Below, one piece after another: positions 1 through 7,563 of a DNA stretch of 64,000 nucleotides. Where the stretch lies: the NCBI RefSeq assembly GCF_017875645.1, contig NZ_JAGGMR010000001.1:1116001-1180000 (forward strand). The letters run 5' to 3'. Origin of the DNA: Nocardia goodfellowii. Its GTDB lineage: Bacteria; Actinomycetota; Actinomycetes; Mycobacteriales; Mycobacteriaceae. The position numbers were made by a program, and so were the translations under genes. The notes beneath the pieces were generated by a model. It was not told the DNA's origin. It saw only the letters and a program-made list of their open reading frames with translations, and searched no databases. Numbering within the stretch: position 1 is the stretch's first letter; every line of letters begins with the position of its first letter.

Positions 1-1082
1 GGTTCACCGCGCAATCACGGGAACTACAGCAGACCGAGTTGCTGAAGGTTCGGCTGGACGCGAACCTGTGGTCCGCCATGGTCGCGGTGCCCCAGCTGGC
101 CATCGCGTTCGCGCTCGGCTATGGCGCGTTCGCGGTGGCGAACGGCACGATGACGCTCGGCACCCTGGTCGCCTGCATCACGCTGGCCAACTTCCTGCAG
201 TGGCCGATCATCTGGACCGGCTTCCTGCTGGCCGAGTGGAACGACGCGCGCACGGCGGCGGATCGCTACTGGGAGATCATCGATACCCCGATCGATATCA
301 CCGATCCACCGGATCCGGTGCCGTTGCCCGTACAGATCCGCGGCGAATTGCGTTTGGACGGCGTGCGATTCGGCTTCACCCCGGAACCGGAGGACGGCGG
401 CTCGGTACTGGAGGACATCTCGCTCACCGTGCGTCCCGGCGAGACGGTGGCGCTGGTCGGTGCGACGGGCAGCGGAAAGACCGCGCTGCTCAACCTGATT
501 CCGCGGCTCTACGACGTCACCGGCGGCGTGATCAGCATCGACGGTATCGACATCGCCACGATGCGGGTATCGGACCTGCGTTCGCTGGTCTCGGTGGCGT
601 TCGAGGAGCCGGTGCTGTTCTCGGCCAGCGTGCGCGAGAACGTGGCGCTCGGCAATCCCGACGCTTCGGACGACGACGTGCGGCGCGCCCTCGACGTCGC
701 CCAGGCCACCGAGTTCGTGGACAACCTGCCCTGGGGTCTGGACACCCGGATCGGCGAACAGGGCATGAGCCTGTCCGGCGGACAGCGGCAGCGGCTCGCC
801 TTGGCGCGAGCGGTGCTGACCGGCACCGGCAAGGGCGGCCGGATCATGGTGCTCGACGATCCGCTCTCGGCGCTCGACGTGGAGACCGAGGAGCGGGTGC
901 AGGAGCGGCTGCGCACCGTGCTCGCCGACGCGACGACTCTGCTGGTGGCACACCGGCCTTCCACGGCGGCGCTGGCCGACCGGGTAGCGGTGCTCGCCGA
1001 CGGGCGCATCGTCGCCGAAGGCACCCACGACCAGCTGATGCGCGGCAGCACCGTATATCGAGATCTGATGGGAGGTGAGTAG
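1..1082 (+). CDS. ABC exporter subunit A, transmembrane-ATPase half-transporter (5' end outside window)
   Basis: The reading frame is open from base 3, so the N-terminal membrane segments lie outside the window. What remains is the end of a type I exporter membrane domain (hydrophobic helices in the first about 70 residues) and a full ATPase domain: Walker A GATGSGKT, signature LSGGQRQR, Walker B ending VLDDPLSALD, and a switch histidine in AHRPS. The catalytic glutamate after Walker B is Asp (LDDP), which marks this half as the degenerate ATP site of a heterodimer. Its stop shares one base with the next gene's start, so the two are translationally coupled and probably form one transporter. 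The substrate is unknown; lipids, drugs and siderophores are all possible. Confidence 0.9.
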   Translation, partial: FTAQSRELQQTELLKVRLDANLWSAMVAVPQLAIAFALGYGAFAVANGTMTLGTLVACITLANFLQWPIIWTGFLLAEWNDARTAADRYWEIIDTPIDITDPPDPVPLPVQIRGELRLDGVRFGFTPEPEDGGSVLEDISLTVRPGETVALVGATGSGKTALLNLIPRLYDVTGGVISIDGIDIATMRVSDLRSLVSVAFEEPVLFSASVRENVALGNPDASDDDVRRALDVAQATEFVDNLPWGLDTRIGEQGMSLSGGQRQRLALARAVLTGTGKGGRIMVLDDPLSALDVETEERVQERLRTVLADATTLLVAHRPSTAALADRVAVLADGRIVAEGTHDQLMRGSTVYRDLMGGE

Positions 1083-3019
1083 TGAGCACCGAAACGATCG
1101 AGTCGAAAGACGCGGCGGCGCAGGAGGAATCGCGACGACGCGATGAGGTCGCCGGCTGGCGCGGCATCGCCAGCGAGGACAAAGAGGTCACCGCGACCGG
1201 CAACCTGGTGCTGGCCGAACGATCCCGGCGGCTGCTGCTCGAACTGGTTAGGCCGTATCGCAGACAGGCGATCCTGGCCCTGGTCCTCATCGTGGTGGAC
1301 AATGCCGCGAAGGTGGCGGGTCCGCTGTTCATCGCCTACGGCTTGGACACCGCGATCGCGCAGGGCGGCAAGGGCAACTGGGCACCGCTGATCTGGACCG
1401 TGGCGGGTTATCTCGGCACGGTCGCGCTCAGCATGGTCACCACCTTCGTATTCCTGCGCGTCTCCGGAAAGCTCAGCCAGAGCGTGCTTTTCGATCTGCG
1501 CGTGCGCGCGTTCGCGCACACGCAACGGCTGAGCGTCGCCTTCCACGAGAAGTACACCTCCGGCAAGGTGGTGTCCCGGCTCACCGGCGACATCGAGACC
1601 CTGCAGGAACTGCTGGAGAGCGCGCTCAATCAGGCGCTCAGCGCGATCCTGTCCGTGGTGACCATCGCGGCCATCCTGATCTACCTGAATCTCACGCTGG
1701 CCGCGATCGTGCTCGCCGGGTTCGTCCCGCTGCTGCTGGTCACCCGCTGGGCGCAACGCCGTCAGCGCGCCGGCTACCGCAAGACCCGCGGCGCCATCGC
1801 GAAAGTCGTGGTGCAGTTCGTGGAATCGATGGGCGGCATGCGCGCGGTTCAGGCGTTCCGCCGGGAGCAGCGCAACGAATCGGTGCTGGCCTATGAGGAC
1901 GCGGCCTACCGGCAGGCGACCATTTCCGCGATGCGCGGCATGGGCGATTACGCCGGCTTGACCAGGCTGCTCGGCAACTTGACCACGGTGATCATCATCC
2001 TGGTCGGTGCCTGGATGGTCATCGAGGGCAACCTCGCGGTGGGCGTGCTCGCGGCCTACCTGCTGTATCTCACCGAGTTCTACGGTCCGCTCGACGAACT
2101 CGCGCAGGTCTTCAACTCGTATCAGTCGGCCGCGGCGGCGCTGGAGAAGATCTCCGGCGTGCTGGAGGAAGAGCCGTCGGTCCCGGAGCCGAAAACGCCG
2201 GTGCCGCTGGGCAAGGCGACAGGCGCGGTCCGGATGGATCACGTGTGGTTCGGCTACGACCCGGGATCGAAGCCCACCGAAGACGTCCTCGAAACCGGCG
2301 GTGACAGTGCGAGTTCCGACGGCGTAGTGGCCAAGGCGGTGCTGCCCGAGTTCAGTTTGGCGATCCCGGCCGGGCAGGTCGTTGCCCTGGTCGGTGCGAC
2401 CGGCGCCGGAAAGTCGACGCTGGCGAAACTGCTCACCCGGTTCTACGACCCGTCCGGCGGCGTCATCACCCTCGACGGAGTCGATCTGCGCGAGGTGGCC
2501 GATGCCGACCTGCGGCGCAATGTCGTCATGGTGACTCAGGAGGCATACCTGTTCTCCGGTTCGGTGGCCGACAACATCCGGCTCGGCCGGCCGGACGCGA
2601 CCGACGCCGAAGTGCACGCGGCGGCCCGTGCGGTGGGTTTGTCCGACTTCGTCGCCAAACTCCCGCGGGGCTTCGACACCGATGTGAAGAAGCGCGGCGG
2701 CCGATTGTCGGCGGGTCAGCGGCAGCTGGTCGCGTTCGCCCGGGTGTTCCTGGCCGATCCGGCGGTGATCGTGCTCGACGAAGCCACCTCCAGCCTGGAC
2801 ATTCCGAGTGAGCGGCTGGTCCAGCGGGCACTGGAAACGGTGCTGCACGGGCGGACCGCGGTGATCATCGCGCACCGGCTGTCCACCGTCGCGATCGCCG
2901 ACCGGGTGCTGGTGCTGGAAAACGGGCGAATCGTGGAGGACGGCGCACCGGCCGAATTGATCACAGGCAGCGGCCGGTTCGCGGGTTTGCACGCGGCCTG
3001 GCGGGAATCACTGGTGTGA
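1082..3019 (+). CDS. ABC exporter subunit B, transmembrane-ATPase half-transporter
   Basis: A 645-residue half-transporter. Residues about 60-340 hold a six-helix type I exporter domain, and about 385-640 the ATPase. Walker A is GATGAGKS, Walker B is VIVLDEATSSLD with the catalytic Glu, and the H-loop is AHRLS. The signature is LSAGQRQ rather than LSGGQ, and about 25 extra residues precede Walker A. The start is GTG, overlapping the upstream stop by one base, with GGAGGTGAG just upstream. With the upstream half (Asp in place of the catalytic Glu), this is the expected layout of a heterodimeric exporter with one canonical and one degenerate ATP site. The substrate cannot be read from sequence. 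Confidence 0.93.
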   Translation: MSTETIESKDAAAQEESRRRDEVAGWRGIASEDKEVTATGNLVLAERSRRLLLELVRPYRRQAILALVLIVVDNAAKVAGPLFIAYGLDTAIAQGGKGNWAPLIWTVAGYLGTVALSMVTTFVFLRVSGKLSQSVLFDLRVRAFAHTQRLSVAFHEKYTSGKVVSRLTGDIETLQELLESALNQALSAILSVVTIAAILIYLNLTLAAIVLAGFVPLLLVTRWAQRRQRAGYRKTRGAIAKVVVQFVESMGGMRAVQAFRREQRNESVLAYEDAAYRQATISAMRGMGDYAGLTRLLGNLTTVIIILVGAWMVIEGNLAVGVLAAYLLYLTEFYGPLDELAQVFNSYQSAAAALEKISGVLEEEPSVPEPKTPVPLGKATGAVRMDHVWFGYDPGSKPTEDVLETGGDSASSDGVVAKAVLPEFSLAIPAGQVVALVGATGAGKSTLAKLLTRFYDPSGGVITLDGVDLREVADADLRRNVVMVTQEAYLFSGSVADNIRLGRPDATDAEVHAAARAVGLSDFVAKLPRGFDTDVKKRGGRLSAGQRQLVAFARVFLADPAVIVLDEATSSLDIPSERLVQRALETVLHGRTAVIIAHRLSTVAIADRVLVLENGRIVEDGAPAELITGSGRFAGLHAAWRESLV

Positions 3020-3207
3020 GCGGTGGTCCATGTGCGTCGACCGGCTACGGGGTTGGCCGGTCGCGCACATGGCGCTCGATCGGTTCCAGCGGTTTGCTGC
3101 GGGCGCCGCACAGTTGATGCTGGATGTACCGCCCGTGACCACCGGGGGGCGACGCGGAGTCGCTGGTGTGGTGCGGGCTCACCCGGTTTGTCGCTTACGG
3201 TAGATAC

Positions 3208-3804
3208 GTGACCAACCCAGCCCCTGGCTCCGGCACCGCTTCCCGCTGGCCGGCGATGCTCACGTGGCGCGCGCACAACGCGACGCGGATGGAGTCGGTG
3301 CGCGTGACCTTGAACGGCAATCGCATCCGGGCCGCCGGGCGCATGATCGGCGGCGCGTGCGACGAGCATCCCGCGTTCAGCGCGTCCTACGACCTGGTCA
3401 CCGACGAGAGCGGTGTCACCAAGCGGCTGTCGCTGCGCACCACCACACCGGCGGGCGAACGGCATGCCTCGCTCGCCCGCGACGAAGAGGACTACTGGCT
3501 GGTCGACGCCGGCGGCAGCCATGTGCGCTCCACCTTCGCCGGTGCGCTGGATGTCGACGTGGTGCTCAGCCCGTTCTTCAATACGCTGCCGATCCGCCGC
3601 TTCGGATTGCAGAACGCGGTGCAGGACGTGCAGGTGCCGGTCGTCTACGTCCGCTTGCCGGATCTGCTGGTGCAGGAAGCCAGCCTGACCTACAGCAGCG
3701 GCCCGAACGGCATCAATGTGCTGTCCCCCGTCTCCAGCGCCACCGTCACGGTCGACGCCGACGGTTTCGTCCTCGACTATCCCGGTCTAGCCGAGCGCAT
3801 CTGA
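3208..3804 (+). CDS. Putative glycolipid-binding family protein (DUF1089-like)
   Basis: A 198-residue soluble protein with no signal peptide or membrane segment. The N-terminal pattern (WRAHNATRMESVRVTL) and the later segment DYWLVDAGG followed by DVVLSPFFNTLPIRR match the putative glycolipid-binding family related to B. subtilis YkkA-type DUF1089 proteins. The GTG start at 3208 was chosen over an upstream in-frame GTG because the family's conserved Trp-Arg region begins shortly after it. The gene stands alone, convergent with the prephenate dehydrogenase gene. The family name comes from structural similarity to lipoprotein-carrier folds; the ligand is not established. Confidence 0.75.
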   Translation: MTNPAPGSGTASRWPAMLTWRAHNATRMESVRVTLNGNRIRAAGRMIGGACDEHPAFSASYDLVTDESGVTKRLSLRTTTPAGERHASLARDEEDYWLVDAGGSHVRSTFAGALDVDVVLSPFFNTLPIRRFGLQNAVQDVQVPVVYVRLPDLLVQEASLTYSSGPNGINVLSPVSSATVTVDADGFVLDYPGLAERI

Positions 3805-3822
3805 ACTCGCGCCGCGGTGTGA

Positions 3823-4773
3823 TCAGGGCAACTCGGTCAGGACGCCGCCGCGCTGACCCGCGACACGCAGGGCTTCAAGCCAATCGTGCTCGCCGGGGCG
3901 CACATCGGTGATCGCCCAGCGTTCGGCGGTCTCGTAGTCCCGGCGGCCGTCGTGTCCCGCCGTCACCAGGTCGGCCAGAGAACCGTTGTCGCGCAGACTG
4001 TCCCGGGCGGCGCTCAGCACCGTGAGCGTGTCCTCCAGCACCTCGAGCAGGGCCGCCCGGTTCGGCTCACAGATGGCGCGCACCAGATCCGGCGCGGTCC
4101 CGGCGACCCGGGTGCCGTCCCGGAACGAGCCCGCCGCCAGTCCCAGCGCCAGCGGTCCCCCGCTCGCCCCGCTGACGGCCAAAGCCTCGGCCAGCACGTG
4201 CGGCAGATGCGAGATCCGCGCGACGGCGCGGTCGTGTTCCGCCGCCACCACGGGCACCACCACGGAGCCACAGTCCAAAGCCAGTCGCACCACCCGGCGC
4301 CACGGGTCCACGTGCGTGCCTTCGTCGACGCCCACCGCCCACACCGCGTCCCGGAACAGCTCCGGGAAGGTCGCCGCCCACCCGGACTCCGAGGTCCCCG
4401 CCATCGGATGCCCGCCGACGTACCGCGCCGCGAGCCCGTGCCGGTGCACCGCCGCCAGCACCGGACCCTTCACGCTCACCACATCGGTCAGCGGGCAACG
4501 CGGCGCATAGGCGGCGATCGTGCCGAGCAGGTGATCGACCGCGGGCATCGGTACCGCCACCACGATCAACGCATCGGATTCCGCGGCCCTGGTCAGTGCC
4601 GCCACCAGATCGGATGTCACGTCGAATCCGTCGGCTCGGGCGGCCCGCGCCCCGTCTTCGGAACGGTTGTAGCCCCAGTTCTCGTAGCCCGCGGCGGTGG
4701 CGGCCCGCAGCAGAGACCCGCCGATCAAACCGGTTCCCAGCACGCAGATCGGGGCCTTCAGGTCGCGCGTCAT
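3823..4773 (-). CDS. tyrA: Prephenate dehydrogenase
   Basis: A 316-residue TyrA-type enzyme converting prephenate to 4-hydroxyphenylpyruvate with NAD(P)+ in tyrosine synthesis. The N-terminal Rossmann motif is VLGTGLIGGSLL (from about residue 9), and the central GGHPMAGTSESGW is the characteristic prephenate-binding motif with its catalytic His. The longer frame begins at 4854, but the ATG at 4771-4773 is preferred: it places the Rossmann strand 10 residues in and leaves an intergenic promoter facing the divergent gene at 4832. Divergence from the tadA pair matches the M. tuberculosis Rv3752c-Rv3754 arrangement. Confidence 0.93.
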   Translation of the reverse strand: MTRDLKAPICVLGTGLIGGSLLRAATAAGYENWGYNRSEDGARAARADGFDVTSDLVAALTRAAESDALIVVAVPMPAVDHLLGTIAAYAPRCPLTDVVSVKGPVLAAVHRHGLAARYVGGHPMAGTSESGWAATFPELFRDAVWAVGVDEGTHVDPWRRVVRLALDCGSVVVPVVAAEHDRAVARISHLPHVLAEALAVSGASGGPLALGLAAGSFRDGTRVAGTAPDLVRAICEPNRAALLEVLEDTLTVLSAARDSLRDNGSLADLVTAGHDGRRDYETAERWAITDVRPGEHDWLEALRVAGQRGGVLTELP

Positions 4774-4831
4774 CGGAACAGATTGGCATACGACTTCAAC
4801 ATTTCGGGTCAGGCAGACTACCGTTGCGACC

Positions 4832-5371
4832 ATGGCAGCACAGCGCTCGGGCACGAACAGTGCGGCGTCGGAAGACTATGACGTCGTCGAGGGGTTCGCC
4901 GTGGCGGTGGTCCGTGAAGAAGGCAAATGGCGGTGTAGCCCATTGAGCCAGGCGGCCCTCACCAATTTGTCCACAGCGGAAACCGAATTGAAGGCTTTGC
5001 GCAGTTCAGGAGCGGTCTTCGGGCTGCTGGACGTGGACGACGAATTCTTCATCGTGCTGCGGCCCGCGCCGAGCGGCACCCGGATGCTGGTCTCGGACGC
5101 GACGGCCGCGATCGACTACGACATCGCCGCCGATGTACTCGAGGCGTTGAACGTCGAGATCCCCGATATCGACCCGGACGAACTCGACGATGTCGAGCCG
5201 TGGGAAGAGGGCGATCTCGGTGTGCTCGCCGACCTCGGTTTACCGGAGCCGGTGCTGAGCGTCATCCTCGCCGACACCGACCTGTACCCCGATGAACAGC
5301 TCGGCATGATCGCCCAGCGCCTCGGTTTCGCCGACGAACTATCGGCGGTCCTGGACAAACTGCCGCGTTGA
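4832..5371 (+). CDS. tRNA adenosine deaminase-associated protein
   Basis: A 179-residue acidic protein of the actinobacterial family always found next to tadA (the Rv3753c type). It has no recognisable catalytic motif. The body is rich in Asp and Glu, notably around DIDPDELDDVEPWEEGDLG. The ATG at 4832 was chosen over the upstream ATG at 4697 because the extra 45 residues overlap the divergent tyrA start and have the composition of a non-coding frame. The stop overlaps the tadA TTG start (TTGA), indicating translational coupling. The role is inferred to be a partner of TadA; no biochemical function is established. Confidence 0.85.
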   Translation: MAAQRSGTNSAASEDYDVVEGFAVAVVREEGKWRCSPLSQAALTNLSTAETELKALRSSGAVFGLLDVDDEFFIVLRPAPSGTRMLVSDATAAIDYDIAADVLEALNVEIPDIDPDELDDVEPWEEGDLGVLADLGLPEPVLSVILADTDLYPDEQLGMIAQRLGFADELSAVLDKLPR

Positions 5372-5853
5372 CCGAGCGGACCGACGGCACCCCCGGCGCC
5401 GTGCCGTCCGACGCCGAGATGGTGCGCGCCGCGCTCGCCGCGGCCGCCACCGCCGATCCCCGTGACGTCCCGGTGGGCGCCGTCGTCTTCGACGCGTCCG
5501 GCCGCGAACTGTCCCGCGCCGCCAACGCCCGCGAGGCGCTCGGTGATCCGACGGCGCACGCCGAAGTCCTCGCCCTCCGCCAGGCAGCCCAACTGCACGG
5601 CGACGGCTGGCGCCTCGAAGGCTGCACCTTGGCCGTCACCCTCGAACCCTGCACCATGTGCGCCGGCGCCCTCGTCCTCGCCCGCGTCGACCGCGTCCTC
5701 TTCGGCGCCTGGGAACCCAAAACCGGCGCCGTCGGCTCGCTCTGGGACGTAGTCCGCGACCGCCGCCTCAACCACCGCCCCCAGGTCCGCGGCGGCATCC
5801 TGGAACCCGACTGCGCCGCCCTCCTCGAATCCTTCTTCACCCGCCAACGCTGA
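5368..5853 (+). CDS. tadA: tRNA-specific adenosine deaminase
   Basis: A 161-residue cytidine-deaminase-fold enzyme that converts adenosine 34 to inosine in the tRNA-Arg(ACG) anticodon. The zinc site is complete: HAE at residues 64-66 (His64 ligand, Glu66 proton shuttle) and PCTMC at 94-98 (Cys95 and Cys98). The start is a TTG overlapping the previous gene's TGA by four bases. Its expected substrate, tRNA-Arg(ACG), is encoded about 11 kb downstream in this window. The third codon position is almost always G or C. Confidence 0.95.
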   Translation: MTERTDGTPGAVPSDAEMVRAALAAAATADPRDVPVGAVVFDASGRELSRAANAREALGDPTAHAEVLALRQAAQLHGDGWRLEGCTLAVTLEPCTMCAGALVLARVDRVLFGAWEPKTGAVGSLWDVVRDRRLNHRPQVRGGILEPDCAALLESFFTRQR

Positions 5854-5901
5854 CCACCACCCGATTTAGCGATCCGCCCCCTCTCCGGTATGGTTGTCGG
5901 C

Positions 5902-5992
5902 GGTGGCGTGTCCGAGCGGCCTAAGGAGCACGCCTCGAAAGCGTGTGAGGGGTAACCCCCCTCCGAGGGTTCAAATCCCTCCGCCACCGCCA
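5902..5992 (+). tRNA. tRNA-Ser(CGA)
   Basis: A class II tRNA with a seven-base acceptor stem GGTGGCG/CGCCACC, anticodon stem CACGC/GCGTG with loop CTCGAAA (anticodon CGA at 5936-5938), a long variable arm, T-loop TTCAAAT, and an encoded CCA at 5990-5992. It reads UCG serine codons. A terminator follows immediately, and an accessory island lies just downstream. Confidence 0.96.
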
Positions 5993-6030
5993 AAAGCCTC
6001 TCACTTGCATTGCAGGTGAGAGGCTTTTTC
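5993..6030 (+). terminator. Intrinsic terminator of tRNA-Ser(CGA)
   Basis: A 13-base perfect inverted repeat (5993-6005 with 6016-6028, core GCCTCTCAC/GTGAGAGGC) ending in a T-run. It starts right after the tRNA CCA end. Confidence 0.88.
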
Positions 6031-6272
6031 TATGCCTTCAGCAGGCATCGAAACGAAATGTTCGGAGAACGTGAGCGACGACTTCGCCAAGAGCCAGATC
6101 CGCGCGCGAGTAGAAGGCCGATTCGAGGTCGACATCTTCCAGCCGCTCGGCGACGTTTCGATTTCCACAACCAACTCGCGCTGCCCGCTGGCTCCGTGAC
6201 TGGATGTCGAGTCATCCCTCGCGGCCTGTATTTTCCTGCGCCACTGCCGGTTCCGGGTGCGATGCTGTTTGG

Positions 6273-6854
6273 GTGACTCCGTGGCTCCCGCTAGTCAGCT
6301 CGCTCGTCGTCGCCTCGGTGACGCTTATCGGCATCCGAATCAACAACCGCACGAATCGTGCTGCCATTGCCGCAACTGATGTGCGCGAGTTCCGAAAGTG
6401 GCAGCGCGAGACGGTCTTGCGGCAGTGTGTCGAGGCACTCGAAACCGCTCATGTTGCGCACGACGAGTTCCACAACATCTGGAGCCGACTGTCCAAGCCG
6501 AGCATGGCTGAACTCAGAGGCAAAACTGACGAGTTCTACCGGAAGTTGTCCCTGTCGGCCACGACGCTCGAGATGCTCGACGCGCCCGCCGTTTCTGTGA
6601 TTTGCCATGATCTGCGCTTCCAGATCGGTGAGACCCAGTCCGCATCGTGGTTTGTCCTGGATCATCCAGATCTGGAGTACGACGACCTGAACCTGGACGA
6701 TCTCGAGAGGAATGTGAACCTGCTAGACGGTCTTGTCGACCGCCTGGCAGCAGCGGCACACGACGAATTCGAGCGGCTTGCCCGTGCCGACCACCCAGCG
6801 CGGGCGACCCCCATCCGAGCACGTTTTCTGCGTGGCCACCGCAGCAACGACTGA
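6273..6854 (+). CDS. Hypothetical membrane-anchored protein
   Basis: A 193-residue protein of no family I recognise. From the GTG at 6273 it begins with one hydrophobic segment (LPLVSSLVVASVTLIGI, residues about 5-21), followed by a charged, mostly helical cytoplasmic region with coiled-coil tendency (EFRKWQRETVLRQCVEALE) and an acidic DLNLDDLERN stretch. The longer frame from 6204 adds residues without SD support. Local base composition looks less GC-rich than the flanking housekeeping genes. It lies in the accessory block between tRNA-Ser and the HTH regulator, so horizontal origin is plausible. Confidence 0.6.
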   Translation: MTPWLPLVSSLVVASVTLIGIRINNRTNRAAIAATDVREFRKWQRETVLRQCVEALETAHVAHDEFHNIWSRLSKPSMAELRGKTDEFYRKLSLSATTLEMLDAPAVSVICHDLRFQIGETQSASWFVLDHPDLEYDDLNLDDLERNVNLLDGLVDRLAAAAHDEFERLARADHPARATPIRARFLRGHRSND

Positions 6855-6920
6855 CGCCAGACGCCAACGTCACGAGCCTCTGTGACTTACGAGCACAACG
6901 ACGTTCGGCGATCCGCAGGG

Positions 6921-7112
6921 TTACGCCCCCCAACGGTTCCAGACGACACACACCCACTGTGGATCGTTCGATGTCCCGTACCCGGTGAGCACATCCACGT
7001 GCCACTGCGGGTGCCACTCCTGAATGTTGAGTGCGAAGAGGGCCACTTCGGCCGGCGTATCGGGCAAGGTCGTGCCTAGCTGGGGTTTCGTGCTGGTGTC
7101 CAGGCCCCACAT
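6921..7112 (-). CDS. Small hypothetical protein, paralogue of the gene at 7118
   Basis: A 63-residue soluble protein starting at ATG 7112, six bases past the stop of the upstream gene, so the two form an operon. It shares with its neighbour the pattern PAEV, then EWHP[QE][WY].V[DE]V, then a C-terminal WN.W. No known domain is recognised. Its size and Trp/His-rich core suggest a compact alpha-beta fold. Function unknown. Confidence 0.5.
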   Translation of the reverse strand: MWGLDTSTKPQLGTTLPDTPAEVALFALNIQEWHPQWHVDVLTGYGTSNDPQWVCVVWNRWGA

Positions 7113-7117
7113 GGTGA

Positions 7118-7357
7118 TCACTCCCACGCCCACAAGTTCCAATAAGGAAGCTCAGGCACTTCGGCCGGTTCGTTCTCGACAGGCTCGACCTCAACGGTGT
7201 ACTCAGGGTGCCAATTCTTCAGTGCCCGTCCGAATCTCGCGATCACATCTGCGGGAGCCGAGTAGTAGAGCGCCGGATGTCGTGCGCGGTCGCCGAAGTT
7301 GACGCGCATCACTCGGCGCGGGAGATCTGGTAGATCGTTGCCTGTACCGGGTTCCAT
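7118..7357 (-). CDS. Small hypothetical protein, paralogue of the gene at 6921
   Basis: A 79-residue acidic protein, first gene of a two-gene operon divergent from the HTH regulator at 7564. Residues about 33-58 (SAPADVIARF then LKNWHPEYTVEV) align with the 63-residue neighbour, and both end in a WN.W motif, so the pair looks like a tandem duplication. No signal peptide or membrane segment. A perfect 17-base palindrome lies between it and the regulator. Function unknown. Confidence 0.55.
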   Translation of the reverse strand: MEPGTGNDLPDLPRRVMRVNFGDRARHPALYYSAPADVIARFGRALKNWHPEYTVEVEPVENEPAEVPELPYWNLWAWE

Positions 7358-7479
7358 GGCCGCCGCCTCGTGCGTGGTCGATGTGCTTGGTGAGCACCCG
7401 CCGCCGGGGCCGAGCTGGGCAGTGTCGTCAACCCGACGGCGGGTTGAGGTGAACGCTAAGTGCCTGCATCTCGGCGGTC

Positions 7480-7496
7480 GGGTACGTTCCGTACCC
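7480..7496. promoter_or_regulatory. 17-bp palindrome in the divergent intergenic region, candidate operator
   Basis: GGGTACGTTCCGTACCC: perfect seven-base arms around TTC. It lies 67 bases upstream of the HTH regulator start and 122 bases from the start of the divergent small-gene operon. This position suits autoregulation by the HTH protein. Confidence 0.6.
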
Positions 7497-7563
7497 CCTT
7501 CTCGGCCGCCGGCCTCCGGCTACGCTGGAAATACTCGAACCATCCGGCGGAAGGTGTGAGGCG

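Noticed and set aside
509..2992. Long minus-strand frame of 827 codons opposite the ABC exporter
   Set aside because: It is the mirror of the two exporter genes; composition is Arg/His/Gly-rich without domains. A GC-rich shadow.
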